DNA of 32,838 nucleotides, taken from JBDSKH01 sp050245915. Lineage in GTDB: Bacteria; Actinomycetota; Actinomycetes; Actinomycetales; Microbacteriaceae. Position 1 is the stretch's first letter; every line of letters starts with the position of its first letter. The stretch is taken from assembly GCA_050245915.1 (NCBI GenBank), contig JBFWWZ010000035.1, positions 1-32,838 of the forward strand. Reading direction: 5' to 3'. The notes beneath the pieces were generated by a model that was given only the letters and a program-made list of their open reading frames with translations, searched no databases and was not told where the DNA came from. This document shows, piece by piece, positions 15,275 through 24,027 of the stretch. The translations under genes were made by a program, and so were the position numbers.

Positions 15275-15281
15275 CCGAGCC

Positions 15282-16175
15282 GTGCCCGAAGAGCGACAGA
15301 CCAAGAACCAGCGACGTGAGGCCGCACGTGAGGCCGCACGCATCCAGCGCGAGAAGCAGAAGCGCCGAGACCGGATGCTGCGCTGGCTTGTGCCCACCGT
15401 CTCCACCGTGGCGGTGCTCGCCATCGCCGCCGGTGTGATCTGGGCGTTCGTCGTGAACGCGCCGGCGCCGCAGTCGGTGGCGGGCCCGCGCAACATGATC
15501 AGCGACGGCATCCTGTTCACCGGCCAGGACGGTGCCGCGACACCGGTGCAGACGGGGGCGATCCCGCCGAGCGGCGAGCCGACCCCGACCGAGCCCGATG
15601 ACGACGGCCTGGCGCACATCGTCACCTACGTCGACTTCTCGTGCCCGGCGTGCAAGAGCTTCGAAGAGACCTACTCGACCACGATCGCGCAGATCGTCGC
15701 CTCGGGTCTCGCGACCCTCGAGGTGCATCCGATCGCCATCCTCGACCGCTCGTACGCGGGATCGCGGTACTCCTCGCGGTCGAACAACGTGGCCGCCTGC
15801 GTCGCCGACCTGGCTCCCGACAGCTTCCTCGACGTGATGGCCGCGATGTACGCGCAGCAACCGCAAGAGGGGACGACCGGCCTGACGAACGCCGAGATCG
15901 TCGACGTGGTGCACAGCGCCGGCCTCGACGACGCGGATGTCGATCAGTGCATCGAAGACGAGAGCTTCGGGCCGTGGGTGACCGCGGCGACCGACCGGGC
16001 GACGCGCGATGAGTCCCTGTGGGCCGCGGGCGCCACCGGCCTGTCCACGCCGACCGTCGTCGTCAACGGCGAGGTCTGGGACCGCAGCGTCGACGTGCTC
16101 CAGTTCATCCAGAGCCACATCTCGGTGAGCGAGCAGCCGACCCCGACGCCGACGGCGACGACTCCCGCGCAGTAG
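15282..16175 (+). CDS. Membrane-anchored DsbA-like thiol oxidase (thioredoxin fold)
   Basis: This 297-residue protein has a highly charged cytoplasmic N-terminus (REAAREAARIQREKQKRRDR), one TM at about 34-58, a Pro/Thr/Gly linker and a DsbA-type thioredoxin domain with the CPAC active site at Cys121-Cys124 in VTYVDFSCPACKSFEE. The helical insert holds two more Cys (AACVADL, VDQCIED), and the cis-Pro loop is STPTVVVNG. It probably introduces disulfides into exported proteins and is recharged by the adjacent VKOR. The start is a GTG. The N-terminus contains a 12-base tandem duplication (gtgaggccgcac twice). The C-terminus is Pro/Thr-rich. It ends 3 bases from the convergent ndk stop. Confidence 0.93.
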   Translation: MPEERQTKNQRREAAREAARIQREKQKRRDRMLRWLVPTVSTVAVLAIAAGVIWAFVVNAPAPQSVAGPRNMISDGILFTGQDGAATPVQTGAIPPSGEPTPTEPDDDGLAHIVTYVDFSCPACKSFEETYSTTIAQIVASGLATLEVHPIAILDRSYAGSRYSSRSNNVAACVADLAPDSFLDVMAAMYAQQPQEGTTGLTNAEIVDVVHSAGLDDADVDQCIEDESFGPWVTAATDRATRDESLWAAGATGLSTPTVVVNGEVWDRSVDVLQFIQSHISVSEQPTPTPTATTPAQ

Positions 16176-16178
16176 CGG

Positions 16179-16595
16179 CTAGGCGAACCAGAGCGCGAGC
16201 TCGCGCTCTGCCGACTCGGGCGCGTCGGAGCCGTGCACCAGGTTCTGCTGCACCTTGAGCCCCCAGTCGCGCCCGAGGTCGCCGCGGATGGTGCCGGGTG
16301 CCGCCGACGTGGGATCGGTGGTGCCCGCCAGCGCGCGGAAGCCCTCGATCACGCGGTCCCCGGCGATGCGCATGGCCACCACCGGTCCGGACTGCATGAA
16401 CTCCACGAGCGGCTCGTAGAACGGCTTGCCCTCGTGCTCCGCATAGTGCTGCGCGAGCAGTTCGCGGTCCGCCTGGAGCATCCGGATGTCGACCAGCTGG
16501 TAGCCCTTCGCCTCGATCCGGCGCAGGATCTCGCCGGTCAGGTTGCGCGCCACGCCGTCCGGCTTGACGATCACGAGGGTCTCTTCGACGGCCAT
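16179..16595 (-). CDS. ndk: Nucleoside diphosphate kinase
   Basis: Ndk transfers the gamma phosphate from ATP to other nucleoside diphosphates through a phospho-histidine. At 138 residues it is full length. VIVKPDGVARNLTGEIL at 8-24 contains the conserved Lys11. The active-site block is NLVHGSDAPESAERELALWF with His121; most relatives read N(I/L)xHGSDS, so Ala at the last position is a mild deviation. The ATG is 1 base after the stop of the DUF4233 gene, and its AAGGAG-type Shine-Dalgarno lies inside that gene's end. It is the last gene of the ileS-folC-DUF4233-ndk operon. Confidence 0.97.
   Translation of the reverse strand: MAVEETLVIVKPDGVARNLTGEILRRIEAKGYQLVDIRMLQADRELLAQHYAEHEGKPFYEPLVEFMQSGPVVAMRIAGDRVIEGFRALAGTTDPTSAAPGTIRGDLGRDWGLKVQQNLVHGSDAPESAERELALWFA
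16191..16208. repeat. 18-base perfect palindrome at the ndk/DsbA convergent end
   Basis: GAGCGCGAG followed by CTCGCGCTC is a perfect 9+9 palindrome inside the last codons of ndk, 16 bases downstream of the DsbA-like stop. With only 3 bases between the convergent stops there is no other room for a terminator, so it may act for the rightward transcript. No T-run follows, and it also encodes the conserved ERELALW residues. Confidence 0.35.
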
Positions 16596-16596
16596 A

Positions 16597-16992
16597 TCAG
16601 CTCTCTCCTTGGGGGGTCGTGGCGCGCGACGCGTCGATGCGACGGCCGCGGGTGAAGCAGAAGATCCAGAGCAGCGCGAAACCGCCGCCGACGACGTACA
16701 TCATGGGCAGCAGGATGCCGAGGGCGATGAGCACAGCCTGCAGCACCCAGCCGAGCGCCCTCCCCCACGCGAAACGCAGCACCGCCGTGGTGGCGACGAG
16801 CAGCAGGATGAGCACGCCGGCCGCGGGAAGCGCCACCCAGGCCGGGAAGGCCGGCTCGAGCACCTTCAGGCCGAAGGCGACCAGACCGGCGAAGAACAGC
16901 ACGAACGCCTCGATCCCGAGCACGATCGACAGCAGCGACTCGGTGACGGAGCGCTGTCTCGACACGCGCTTCGCGCCGCCCGACCCGCTCAC
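16597..16992 (-). CDS. DUF4233 domain membrane protein
   Basis: This 131-residue actinobacterial protein has four hydrophobic segments after a basic N-terminus (AKRVSRQRSVTESLLSIVLG). It matches DUF4233, a family found almost always right after folC. The function is unknown. The conserved pattern ESLLSIVLGIEAFVLFF and the third-helix region RFAWGRALGWVLQ are visible. The GTG start overlaps the folC stop as GTGA, and ndk follows after 1 base, so it is translated as part of the same operon. Confidence 0.88.
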   Translation of the reverse strand: MSGSGGAKRVSRQRSVTESLLSIVLGIEAFVLFFAGLVAFGLKVLEPAFPAWVALPAAGVLILLLVATTAVLRFAWGRALGWVLQAVLIALGILLPMMYVVGGGFALLWIFCFTRGRRIDASRATTPQGES

Positions 16993-18359
16993 TTCCAGCC
17001 CTCCGATTCGGCGAGCTGGATGGCGTCGCCGACCAGGGTGATCGAGCCGGTGACCACGACCGCGCGGCGCGGCGACTCGGACGCCCAGGCGCGCGCGGCA
17101 TCCACCGCGTCGGCGAGGCTGCCGTGAGGCTCGACGCCGCCGCTCGCCTCACGCTCGACGATGGCGACGAGGTCGCCGACGCCGATCGCCCGATCGGAGG
17201 TGGACCGGGTGACGTCGAACCGGCTGGCGATCGGCGCGAGCTCCGCGACGATGCCCTGTGCGTCTTTGTCGGCGAGCACGCCGAGCACGACGGCCCACTC
17301 GTCGAAGTCGAAGTACTCGGTCAGCGCGTCGCGGAGGGCGGAGGCGCCGTGCGGGTTGTGGGCGGCATCCACGAGCACCGTCGGCTCGACGCCGACCAGC
17401 TGCAGGCGCCCCGGGGAGGTGACGCCGCCCAGCCCGTCGGCCACCACATCCTGTGCGAGGGCGCGGGTGCCGTCGCCCAGGAACGACTCGACCGCGGCGA
17501 CGGCGACCGCCGCATTCTGCGCCTGGTGATCGCCGTACAGCGGGAGGTAGACGCTTTCGTAACGGCCGGCGCGGCCGCGCAGATCCACCACCTGGCCGCC
17601 GACGGCGACGGTCGTGGACTCGACGGCGAAATCGACCCGCTCGATGCTCACCTGCGCCTCGAACTGCTGTGCGGCGGCCTTCAGCTCGTCGAGCGCCTCG
17701 AGCGACTGCATCGCGGTGACGACGGTCGCGGCGGGCTTGATGATGCCGGCCTTGGTGCGCGCGATCTCGGCGATCGTGTTGCCGAGGCGCGCCATGTGGT
17801 CGAGCGCGATCGGGGTGAAGACGGCGACCTGACCGTCGGCGACGTTGGTGGAATCCCATTCGCCGCCCATGCCCACCTCGAGCACGATCACATCGACCGG
17901 CGCGTCGGCGAAGGCGGCGAACGCCAGCACCGTGAGGGCCTCGAAGAAGGTCAGCGGCTCCTCACCGGCCGCCTCCAGCTCGGTGTCGACGATGAGCAGG
18001 TAGGGCAGGATGTCATCCCAGTTGCGAGCTAGGGCCTCATCGCCGATCGGCTCGCCGTCGATCATGATCCGCTCGTTGAGCCGCACCAGGTGAGGGCTGG
18101 TGAGCAGACCCGGCTTCAGGCCGGCGGCGCGCAGCAGCGACTCGATCATCCGGCTCGTCGACGTCTTGCCGTTCGTGCCGGTGATGTGGATCACGGGCGC
18201 CGACCGCTGCGGGTCGCCGAGCAGTTCGGCGGCGCGGCGGGTCGGTTCCAGGCGCGGACGGATGTTCGCCTCGCCGACCCGGTCGAGCAGCTCGCGATAG
18301 ACCTGTTCCGCGGCCTCCCGCCAGTCCTCCGCCGAGCCGGCGACGTCGTCGTCGGTCAC
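16989..18359 (-). CDS. folC: Folylpolyglutamate synthase / dihydrofolate synthase
   Basis: FolC adds glutamates to folates (and to dihydropteroate, if bifunctional) by an ATP-driven Mur-ligase-type reaction. The 456-residue protein has the P-loop HITGTNGKTSTSR (GTNGKTS at 61-67), the TSPHLVRLNERI block, EVGMGGEWDSTN, ITPIALDHM-type FTPIALDHMARLG, and the C-terminal domain with VDAAHNPHGA near 330-340, all standard. The GTG start overlaps the ileS stop (GTGA). Position after ileS/valS-type synthetase genes is typical of many bacteria. Expression should follow the ileS T-box. Confidence 0.97.
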   Translation of the reverse strand: MTDDDVAGSAEDWREAAEQVYRELLDRVGEANIRPRLEPTRRAAELLGDPQRSAPVIHITGTNGKTSTSRMIESLLRAAGLKPGLLTSPHLVRLNERIMIDGEPIGDEALARNWDDILPYLLIVDTELEAAGEEPLTFFEALTVLAFAAFADAPVDVIVLEVGMGGEWDSTNVADGQVAVFTPIALDHMARLGNTIAEIARTKAGIIKPAATVVTAMQSLEALDELKAAAQQFEAQVSIERVDFAVESTTVAVGGQVVDLRGRAGRYESVYLPLYGDHQAQNAAVAVAAVESFLGDGTRALAQDVVADGLGGVTSPGRLQLVGVEPTVLVDAAHNPHGASALRDALTEYFDFDEWAVVLGVLADKDAQGIVAELAPIASRFDVTRSTSDRAIGVGDLVAIVEREASGGVEPHGSLADAVDAARAWASESPRRAVVVTGSITLVGDAIQLAESEGWK

Positions 18360-21300
18360 GCGCGCTCCACCTGGATGCTCATCTCCCCCTCAGCCTCGCG
18401 GGCCTGGAGGGCGGTGGCAAGCGTCTCCGACGCGATCAGGTCGCGGTGCGCCTCGATCGCGGCGACCGTCGCCGCATCGGCGGACATGGTGAGCGCGATC
18501 CGGTCGCTGACCTCGAGCCCGGCGTCTTTGCGCGCCTGCTGCACCGCGCGCACCACATCGCGTGCGACGCCCTCCGCCTCGAGCTCGGGCGTCAGGGTGG
18601 TGTCGAGCACGATGAAGCCGCCGTCCGGCAGGAACGCGATCGCGCTCTCCGCATCGGCGGCCTCCATGACCAGTTCGTACTCCCCCTCGACCAGCGGGGT
18701 GCCGTTGACGACGACCTCATCCCCGGCGAGGGACCAGAGGCCGTTCTTGGCATCCTGGATGACGCGCTGCACGTCTTTGCCGATGCGCGGGCCGAGGGCA
18801 CGGGCGTTCACCGACAGGCGCCGGGTGATGCCGTGGTCGGCGAGGCTCGAGTCGGTCAGCTGCTCGAGCACCACCGACTTCACGTTCAGCTCGTCGCTCA
18901 GGATGTCGCGGAAGTCCTCGAGACCGGCCGACGTCGTCACGACGGTCAGCCGCGCCAGCGGCAACCGCACCCTCAGGGAACGGGCCTTGCGCAGCGCCAG
19001 CCCGGCGGACGCGATGTCGCGCACCCGGTCCATCGCGGCGACCAGCTGCGGGTCGCTCGGGAACTCCGCGGCGTCGGGCCAGTCCTCGAGGTGCACGCTG
19101 CGCCCGCCGGTGAGGCCTCGCCAGATCTCCTCGGTGACGAGCGGCAGCAGCGGTGCCGCCATCCGGCACACCGTCTCGAGCACCGTGAAGAGGGTGTCGA
19201 ACGCGTCGCGGTCGTCGCCGCCCCAGAACCGGTCGCGGCTGCGCCGCACGTACCAGTTGGTGAGCACGTCCGCGAAGTCGCGCAGCGCGTTCGCGGCGAA
19301 CGGGCTGTCGAGGTCGTCGAGGTGCCCGGTGACCTGCTCGAGCACCTCGCCGGTCTTCGCCAGCAGGTAGCGGTCGAGCACGTGGGTGCTGTCGGTGCGG
19401 CGGGTCGCGGTGTACCCGCCGTCGCCCGCGCTGTTGGCGTACAGGGTGAAGAAGTAGTACGTGCTCCAGAGCGGCAGCAGCAGTTCGCGCACGCCGGCGC
19501 GGATCCCCTCCTCGGTGACGATGAGGTTGCCGCCGCGGATCACCGAGCTCGACATCAGGAACCAGCGCATCGCATCCGCCCCGTCGCGGTCGAAGACCTC
19601 GGACACGTCGGGGTAGTTGCGCAGCGACTTCGACATCTTCTGGCCGTCGTTGCCGAGCACGATGCCGTGGCTGAGCACGTTGGTGAACGCGGGCCGGTCG
19701 AACAGGGCGGTCGACAGCACGTGCAGCAGGTAGAACCAGCCGCGGGTCTGCCCGATGTACTCGACGATGAAGTCGGCGGGACTGTGCGACTCGAACCACT
19801 CCCGGTTCTCGAACGGGTAGTGCACCTGCGCGAACGGCATCGACCCGGAGTCGAACCACACGTCGAGTACGTCCGGGATGCGACGCATCGTGCTCTTCCC
19901 GGTGGGGTCGTCGGGGTTGGGCCGGGTGAGCTCGTCGACGACGGGACGGTGCAGGTCGTCGGGACGCACGCCGAAGTCCCGCTCCAGCTCGTCGAGCGAG
20001 CCGTACACGTCGACGCGCGGGTAGGCGGGGTCGTCGCTCTTCCACACCGGGATCGGCGAGCCCCAGTACCGGTTGCGGCTGATCGACCAGTCGCGGGCGT
20101 TCGAGAGCCACTTGCCGAACTGGCCGTCTTTCACGTTCTCGGGCACCCAGGTGATCTCCTGGTTGAGTTCGCTCATCCGGTCGCGGAACTCGGGCACGCG
20201 CACGAACCAGCTGGCCACCGCCTTGTAGATCAGCGGGTTGCGGCACCGCCAGCAGTGCGGGTAGCTGTGCTCGTACGACCGCTGCTGGAACAGCCGACCC
20301 TGCTCTTTCAGCATCCCGGTCAGCGGCTTGTTCGCGTCGAACCAGTGCTGCCCGGCGACCGCGGGCACGCTCGGGAGGAACCGCCCGCCGTCATCGAGAG
20401 ACAGGATGACGGGGATGCCCGCCGCGGCGCAGGTCACCTGGTCGTCTTCACCGTACGCCGGCGCCTGATGCACGATTCCGGTGCCTTCACCGGTGGCGAC
20501 ATAGTCGGCGACGAGGATCTGGAACGCGTGCTCCCCGAACTCGTCGAGATAGAAGTCCCACAGCGGGTCGTAGCGCACCCCCGCGAGCGCCGCGCCTTTC
20601 AGGGTCGAGGCGACCACGACATCCTGTCTCGTCGGGTAGCCGAGCTCTTTGAGGTACGCGCCGATGGTGTCTTCGGCGAGCAGGTACTCGTGCACGCCGT
20701 CCGCGGAGCGGACGACCGCGTAGTCGATGTCGGGGCCGACCGCGAGCGCGGCGTTCGTCGGGAGGGTCCACGGGGTGGTCGTCCAGGCGAGGGCCTCGAC
20801 CCCGGTGAGCCCGAGCGATTCGGCGAGCTCGCCGACCAGCGGGAACGTGACCGTCACCGACTGGTCCTGCCGCATCTTGTAGACGTCGTCGTCCATGCGC
20901 AGCTCGTGGTTGCTGAGCGGGGTCTCGTCGTTCCAGCAGTACGGCAGCACGCGGAAACCCTCGTACGCGAGGCCCTTGTCGTAGAGCTGCTTGAACGCCC
21001 AGATCACGCTCTCCATGAACGTGATGTCGAGGGTCTTGTAGTCGTTCTCGAAGTCGACCCAGCGGGCCTGGCGGGTGACGTACTCCTCCCACTCGGCGGT
21101 GTAGTGCAGCACCGACTCGCGCGCCTTCGCGTTGAAGGCGCCGATCCCCATGTCTTCGATCTCGTGCTTCTGGGTGATGCCGAGCTGGCGCATCGCCTCG
21201 AGCTCGGCGGGCAGGCCGTGGGTGTCCCAGCCGAACCGGCGCACCACCTGCTTGCCGCGCATGGTCTGGAAGCGCGGGAAGAGGTCTTTCGCGTACCCGG

Positions 21301-21481
21301 TCAGCAGGTGCCCGTAGTGCGGCAGCCCGTTGGCGAACGGCGGGCCGTCGTAGAACACCCACTCTTCGCAGCCGTCGCGCTGCTCGACGCTGGCGCGGAA
21401 GGTGTCGTCCTTCTTCCAGAACGCCAGGATGCCGCGCTCGATCTCCGGGAAGTCCGGCGATGCGGGGATCTGCGGGTACAT
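18356..21481 (-). CDS. ileS: Isoleucyl-tRNA synthetase, long eukaryotic-like type
   Basis: IleRS charges tRNA-Ile with isoleucine and edits mischarged valine. The 1041-residue class Ia enzyme carries the HIGH-type motif HYGH at 55-58 (PFANGLPHYGHLLTGYAKD), KMSKS at 615-619, the CP1 editing region around 200-400 (ALAWTTTPWTLPTNAALAVG), a CWRC pair (Cys410, Cys413) and a long C-terminal anticodon-binding region. Length and motif forms match the eukaryotic-like IleRS branch (IleS2-like) rather than the E. coli type. The ATG at 21481 is preceded by GAGGAG 4 bases away, which is also the element sequestered by the upstream T-box. It heads the ileS-folC-DUF4233-ndk operon. Confidence 0.97.
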   Translation of the reverse strand: MYPQIPASPDFPEIERGILAFWKKDDTFRASVEQRDGCEEWVFYDGPPFANGLPHYGHLLTGYAKDLFPRFQTMRGKQVVRRFGWDTHGLPAELEAMRQLGITQKHEIEDMGIGAFNAKARESVLHYTAEWEEYVTRQARWVDFENDYKTLDITFMESVIWAFKQLYDKGLAYEGFRVLPYCWNDETPLSNHELRMDDDVYKMRQDQSVTVTFPLVGELAESLGLTGVEALAWTTTPWTLPTNAALAVGPDIDYAVVRSADGVHEYLLAEDTIGAYLKELGYPTRQDVVVASTLKGAALAGVRYDPLWDFYLDEFGEHAFQILVADYVATGEGTGIVHQAPAYGEDDQVTCAAAGIPVILSLDDGGRFLPSVPAVAGQHWFDANKPLTGMLKEQGRLFQQRSYEHSYPHCWRCRNPLIYKAVASWFVRVPEFRDRMSELNQEITWVPENVKDGQFGKWLSNARDWSISRNRYWGSPIPVWKSDDPAYPRVDVYGSLDELERDFGVRPDDLHRPVVDELTRPNPDDPTGKSTMRRIPDVLDVWFDSGSMPFAQVHYPFENREWFESHSPADFIVEYIGQTRGWFYLLHVLSTALFDRPAFTNVLSHGIVLGNDGQKMSKSLRNYPDVSEVFDRDGADAMRWFLMSSSVIRGGNLIVTEEGIRAGVRELLLPLWSTYYFFTLYANSAGDGGYTATRRTDSTHVLDRYLLAKTGEVLEQVTGHLDDLDSPFAANALRDFADVLTNWYVRRSRDRFWGGDDRDAFDTLFTVLETVCRMAAPLLPLVTEEIWRGLTGGRSVHLEDWPDAAEFPSDPQLVAAMDRVRDIASAGLALRKARSLRVRLPLARLTVVTTSAGLEDFRDILSDELNVKSVVLEQLTDSSLADHGITRRLSVNARALGPRIGKDVQRVIQDAKNGLWSLAGDEVVVNGTPLVEGEYELVMEAADAESAIAFLPDGGFIVLDTTLTPELEAEGVARDVVRAVQQARKDAGLEVSDRIALTMSADAATVAAIEAHRDLIASETLATALQAREAEGEMSIQVERA

Positions 21482-21653
21482 CTCACTCCTCAGGGAATCT
21501 CACCCGAGGACGACGTGAGCCGCGGTACCACCTCGATTGCGGAGCCGCAGCCCCGCCACTTCATTCGGTTCCGGTTCTAGTGAGGCGCGCATCTCATGAG
21601 ACACGTACCCGTTCTTCCGGAGACTCCCCGGTGATGGCCGGATCACTGTCTGT
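21482..21653 (-). promoter_or_regulatory. Translational T-box riboswitch (isoleucine) upstream of ileS
   Basis: The T-box core GAGGTGGTACCGCGG lies at 21534-21520. Its bulge TGGTACC can pair with the NCCA end of uncharged tRNA-Ile (U opposite discriminator A). Antisequestrator: CGAGG (21535-21531) with CCTCG (21509-21505), plus GCGGC with GTCGT around a TCAC loop. Sequestrator: CTCAC (21519-21515) with GTGAG (21486-21482), TCCTC (21510-21506) with the Shine-Dalgarno GAGGA (21491-21487), and GGG with CCC. The two share the TCCTC strand, so only one can form. An ATC specifier candidate lies at 21635-21633, with another at 21643-21641. Uncharged tRNA should free the ribosome site, as known for actinobacterial ileS. 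Confidence 0.92.
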
Positions 21654-21659
21654 CCTCCG

Positions 21660-21665
21660 ATTCTA
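21660..21665 (-). promoter_or_regulatory. ileS operon -10 TAGAAT
   Basis: TAGAAT stands out in a GC-rich stretch and would start transcription near 21653, giving a leader of about 170 bases that exactly holds the T-box. The -35 is not clear. It lies 68 bases from the divergent MHS transporter start. Confidence 0.6.
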
Positions 21666-21719
21666 GGGGCTCGGGATGCGGTGCGGGTTCGCGGGCCAGC
21701 GCGCCCTGCACCGCAGCGC

Positions 21720-21725
21720 TAGGGT
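21720..21725 (+). promoter_or_regulatory. Candidate -10 TAGGGT before the MHS transporter
   Basis: TAGGGT lies 8 bases before the GTG at 21734. There is no Shine-Dalgarno, so a near-leaderless mRNA is possible. Weaker than the other hexamers of this class. Confidence 0.3.
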
Positions 21726-21733
21726 CGTGCAAC

Positions 21734-23062
21734 GTGACCACAACCGAGAGTGGCAAAGTGCCAACCACGTCTCCCACGGTCCAGGACCTCACCCCGCGCT
21801 CGCGGATCAAGGTGCTCTGGGCATCGCTCATCGGGACATCGCTGGAGTCCTACGACTTCTACGTGTTCAGCTACCTGTCCGTGCTGTTCCTCGGGCCGCT
21901 CTTCTTCGAGCCGCTCGGCGCCTTCGGCGGGACCCTCGCCGCACTGCTCACCAACGCGCTCGGCTTCGTCGCGCGTCCGCTCGGCGCGATCGTGTTCGGC
22001 CACCTCGGCGACCGGATCGGGCGCCGCCGCACGCTGATCATCACCATCACGATCATGGGCGTCGCCACCGGGCTGATCGGCGTGCTGCCGACGTACGCGG
22101 CGGCCGGCTGGGTCGGAGCGATCCTGCTCGTGACGCTGCGCCTCATCCAGGGCTTCTCGCTCGGCGGCGAGTGGGGCGGCGGCATCCTGCTGGCGACCGA
22201 GTCGGCGGGCGGCAAGCGCCACGCGTTCTACGCCGCGTTCCCGCAGCTCGGGTCGCCGATCGGCTCGATCATCACCGCGCTGCTCTACCTGCTGCTGCCG
22301 GTCGCGATCGGCTTCGACGCGTTCCTCGAATGGGGCTGGCGCGTGCCGTTCCTCGCGGCGATCCCGTTCCTGCTCGTGTCGCTGTGGCTGCGGATCAGCA
22401 TCGACGAGACCCCGGTCTTCAAAGAGGTGCTGGCCGAGGGCAAGCGCGAGCGCGTGCCGCTCGCCGTCGTGTTCCGTACCAAGCCGCTGGCGCTGATCCT
22501 GGCGATCGGCGCGGCACTGCTCGGCATCGGGTCGTACTCGCTGATGAACAGCTACACGCTCGAATACGGCGCCGCGCAACTGGGCTACGCCTACAACGAC
22601 CTGCTGCTCGCCGTCACCATCGGCGGCCTGCTGCAGCTGGTGACGATCCCGCTGTTCGGGGTGTGGGCGAACCGCATCGGCTCGTGGAAGGTCGTGTTCA
22701 TCGGCGCGATCGGCACGCTGATCGTCGCGTTCCCGATCTACTTCCTGCTGCAGTCGGCGAGTTTCGCGGTGCTGGTCGGGATGATGATCATCGGCGGCAT
22801 CCTGCCGACGATGAGCTGGGCGGCTCTCGGCGGGCTGCTCGCCGAACTGTTCGGTGCGCGCATCCGCTACTCCGGCATCGCGTTCGCGTACGCAATCGCG
22901 GCGATCATCTCCGGATTCCTGCTGCCGCTCACCTACGCGTTCGGCGAGGCCGTCGCGAACGCCTGGTGGCATCCGGCGATCGTGCTCGCGGCGATCTCGA
23001 TCATCACCGCGGTGTCCGCGTTCGTCGCGCGCACGCGCACGGAGCCGATCGAAGCGGTCTAA
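21734..23062 (+). CDS. MHS-family MFS transporter (metabolite:H+ symporter)
   Basis: This 442-residue, 12-TM permease belongs to the metabolite:H+ symporter branch of the MFS. The branch signature GTSLESYDFYVFSYL lies at 34-48, the loop 2-3 motif GDRIGRRR at 92-99 and RLIQGFSLGGEWGGG at 136-150. Relatives include ShiA, ProP and KgtP, which import shikimate, proline/betaine and alpha-ketoglutarate. The actual cargo here cannot be told from sequence; proton-driven uptake of a small organic acid or osmolyte is the family expectation. It has a GTG start, diverges from ileS and overlaps the convergent DUF1648 gene by 4 bases. Confidence 0.93.
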   Translation: MTTTESGKVPTTSPTVQDLTPRSRIKVLWASLIGTSLESYDFYVFSYLSVLFLGPLFFEPLGAFGGTLAALLTNALGFVARPLGAIVFGHLGDRIGRRRTLIITITIMGVATGLIGVLPTYAAAGWVGAILLVTLRLIQGFSLGGEWGGGILLATESAGGKRHAFYAAFPQLGSPIGSIITALLYLLLPVAIGFDAFLEWGWRVPFLAAIPFLLVSLWLRISIDETPVFKEVLAEGKRERVPLAVVFRTKPLALILAIGAALLGIGSYSLMNSYTLEYGAAQLGYAYNDLLLAVTIGGLLQLVTIPLFGVWANRIGSWKVVFIGAIGTLIVAFPIYFLLQSASFAVLVGMMIIGGILPTMSWAALGGLLAELFGARIRYSGIAFAYAIAAIISGFLLPLTYAFGEAVANAWWHPAIVLAAISIITAVSAFVARTRTEPIEAV

Positions 23063-24027
23063 CCCGTCACCGGCCGCGCCGCGAGCGCGGTCAGCAGCCC
23101 GGCGGCCGTGGCGGCGTCGTCCACCGTGACGATGACCGCGCGGCCGTCGCGGCGCTGCACCTCGAGCGCCTCGCCCGACCGGGTGACGACGCCGGTGCGC
23201 CCGCCCAGCCCCTGCCGGAGGCCGTACCCTCCGAACTCGCCGAGCGGCACCAGGTCGACGGTCCCGGCCGCCGCGACCTGCGCAAGCGGGACGTGGATGC
23301 GGGGCCAGCCGAGCGCGGCCCGCACCGTCAGGCCGCCGTCGTCGACGCGTACGTTCCAGACGGTGGTTCCGAGCAGCATCGCGAGCAGCAGCAGCGGGAC
23401 GGCGATCAGCCACCACTGTGCGCTGAGCGCGACGGCGAACGCCACCGCCCCTGCCGCGACCGCCACCGTCGCGATGAGCAGCGCCAGCACTCCGGTGCGG
23501 AACCGGGCGGTGCCGATCCACACCGCATGCTCGCCGGGCGCCAGCGGCACGGCGGGCACCGCGTCGAGGGTGGTGCGACCGGCGATCGAGCGCGGCAGGA
23601 CGAACCAGCCCGCGACCGCGAGCGCCAGACCGGCGGCCGCACCGATGCCGAGGAACGCCGCGATCGGCGCCGGGTCGGCGCTCTCACGCTGGATCCCGAC
23701 CGAGGCCGTGACCGCGTAGGCGAGGAACGTGCCGGCGAAGAGGGACGCCACCGCCAGGATCTTCTGCGTCGCCGTGAGCCCCGCGGGCGTGCGGGTGCGC
23801 ATCAGGATGCCGGTGAACAGCGCCGGGATGCCGAGCCCGGCCACCAGGGTCAGCAGCGGCATCGTCCACGCGGGCCCGAATCCGTCGGCGCGGCCGTCGA
23901 CCGACCAGTGGACGGCGATCTGGCGCGACAGGTCGGGCAGCCACGCCAGCTGCAGCCCGAGGCCGACGAACACGGCGGCGACGGGCACGACCAGCGAGAC
24001 GAGGGCAACGCGGATGGGGAGTCTCAT
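23059..24027 (-). CDS. DUF1648 domain membrane protein
   Basis: This 322-residue integral membrane protein has an N-terminal DUF1648-like unit (TM, then LPDLSRQIAVHWSVDGRADGFGPAW, then TM), two more TM pairs near 85-150 and 175-215, and a C-terminal soluble beta-rich region of about 100 residues (DDGGLTVRAALGWPRIHVPLAQV). DUF1648 proteins are often encoded behind YtrA-type GntR repressors, as here; the GntR stop overlaps this ATG (ATGA). The substrate and role are unknown; some relatives (SdpI-like) act in immunity or signalling, which is only a loose hint. Confidence 0.88.
   Translation of the reverse strand: MRLPIRVALVSLVVPVAAVFVGLGLQLAWLPDLSRQIAVHWSVDGRADGFGPAWTMPLLTLVAGLGIPALFTGILMRTRTPAGLTATQKILAVASLFAGTFLAYAVTASVGIQRESADPAPIAAFLGIGAAAGLALAVAGWFVLPRSIAGRTTLDAVPAVPLAPGEHAVWIGTARFRTGVLALLIATVAVAAGAVAFAVALSAQWWLIAVPLLLLAMLLGTTVWNVRVDDGGLTVRAALGWPRIHVPLAQVAAAGTVDLVPLGEFGGYGLRQGLGGRTGVVTRSGEALEVQRRDGRAVIVTVDDAATAAGLLTALAARPVTG

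Noticed and set aside
18446..21580. Very long rightward open frame (over 1000 codons) antisense to ileS
   Set aside because: It is the mirror of a strongly conserved ileS; its product is Arg/Val/Gly/His-rich with no domain, as expected for high-GC antisense frames.
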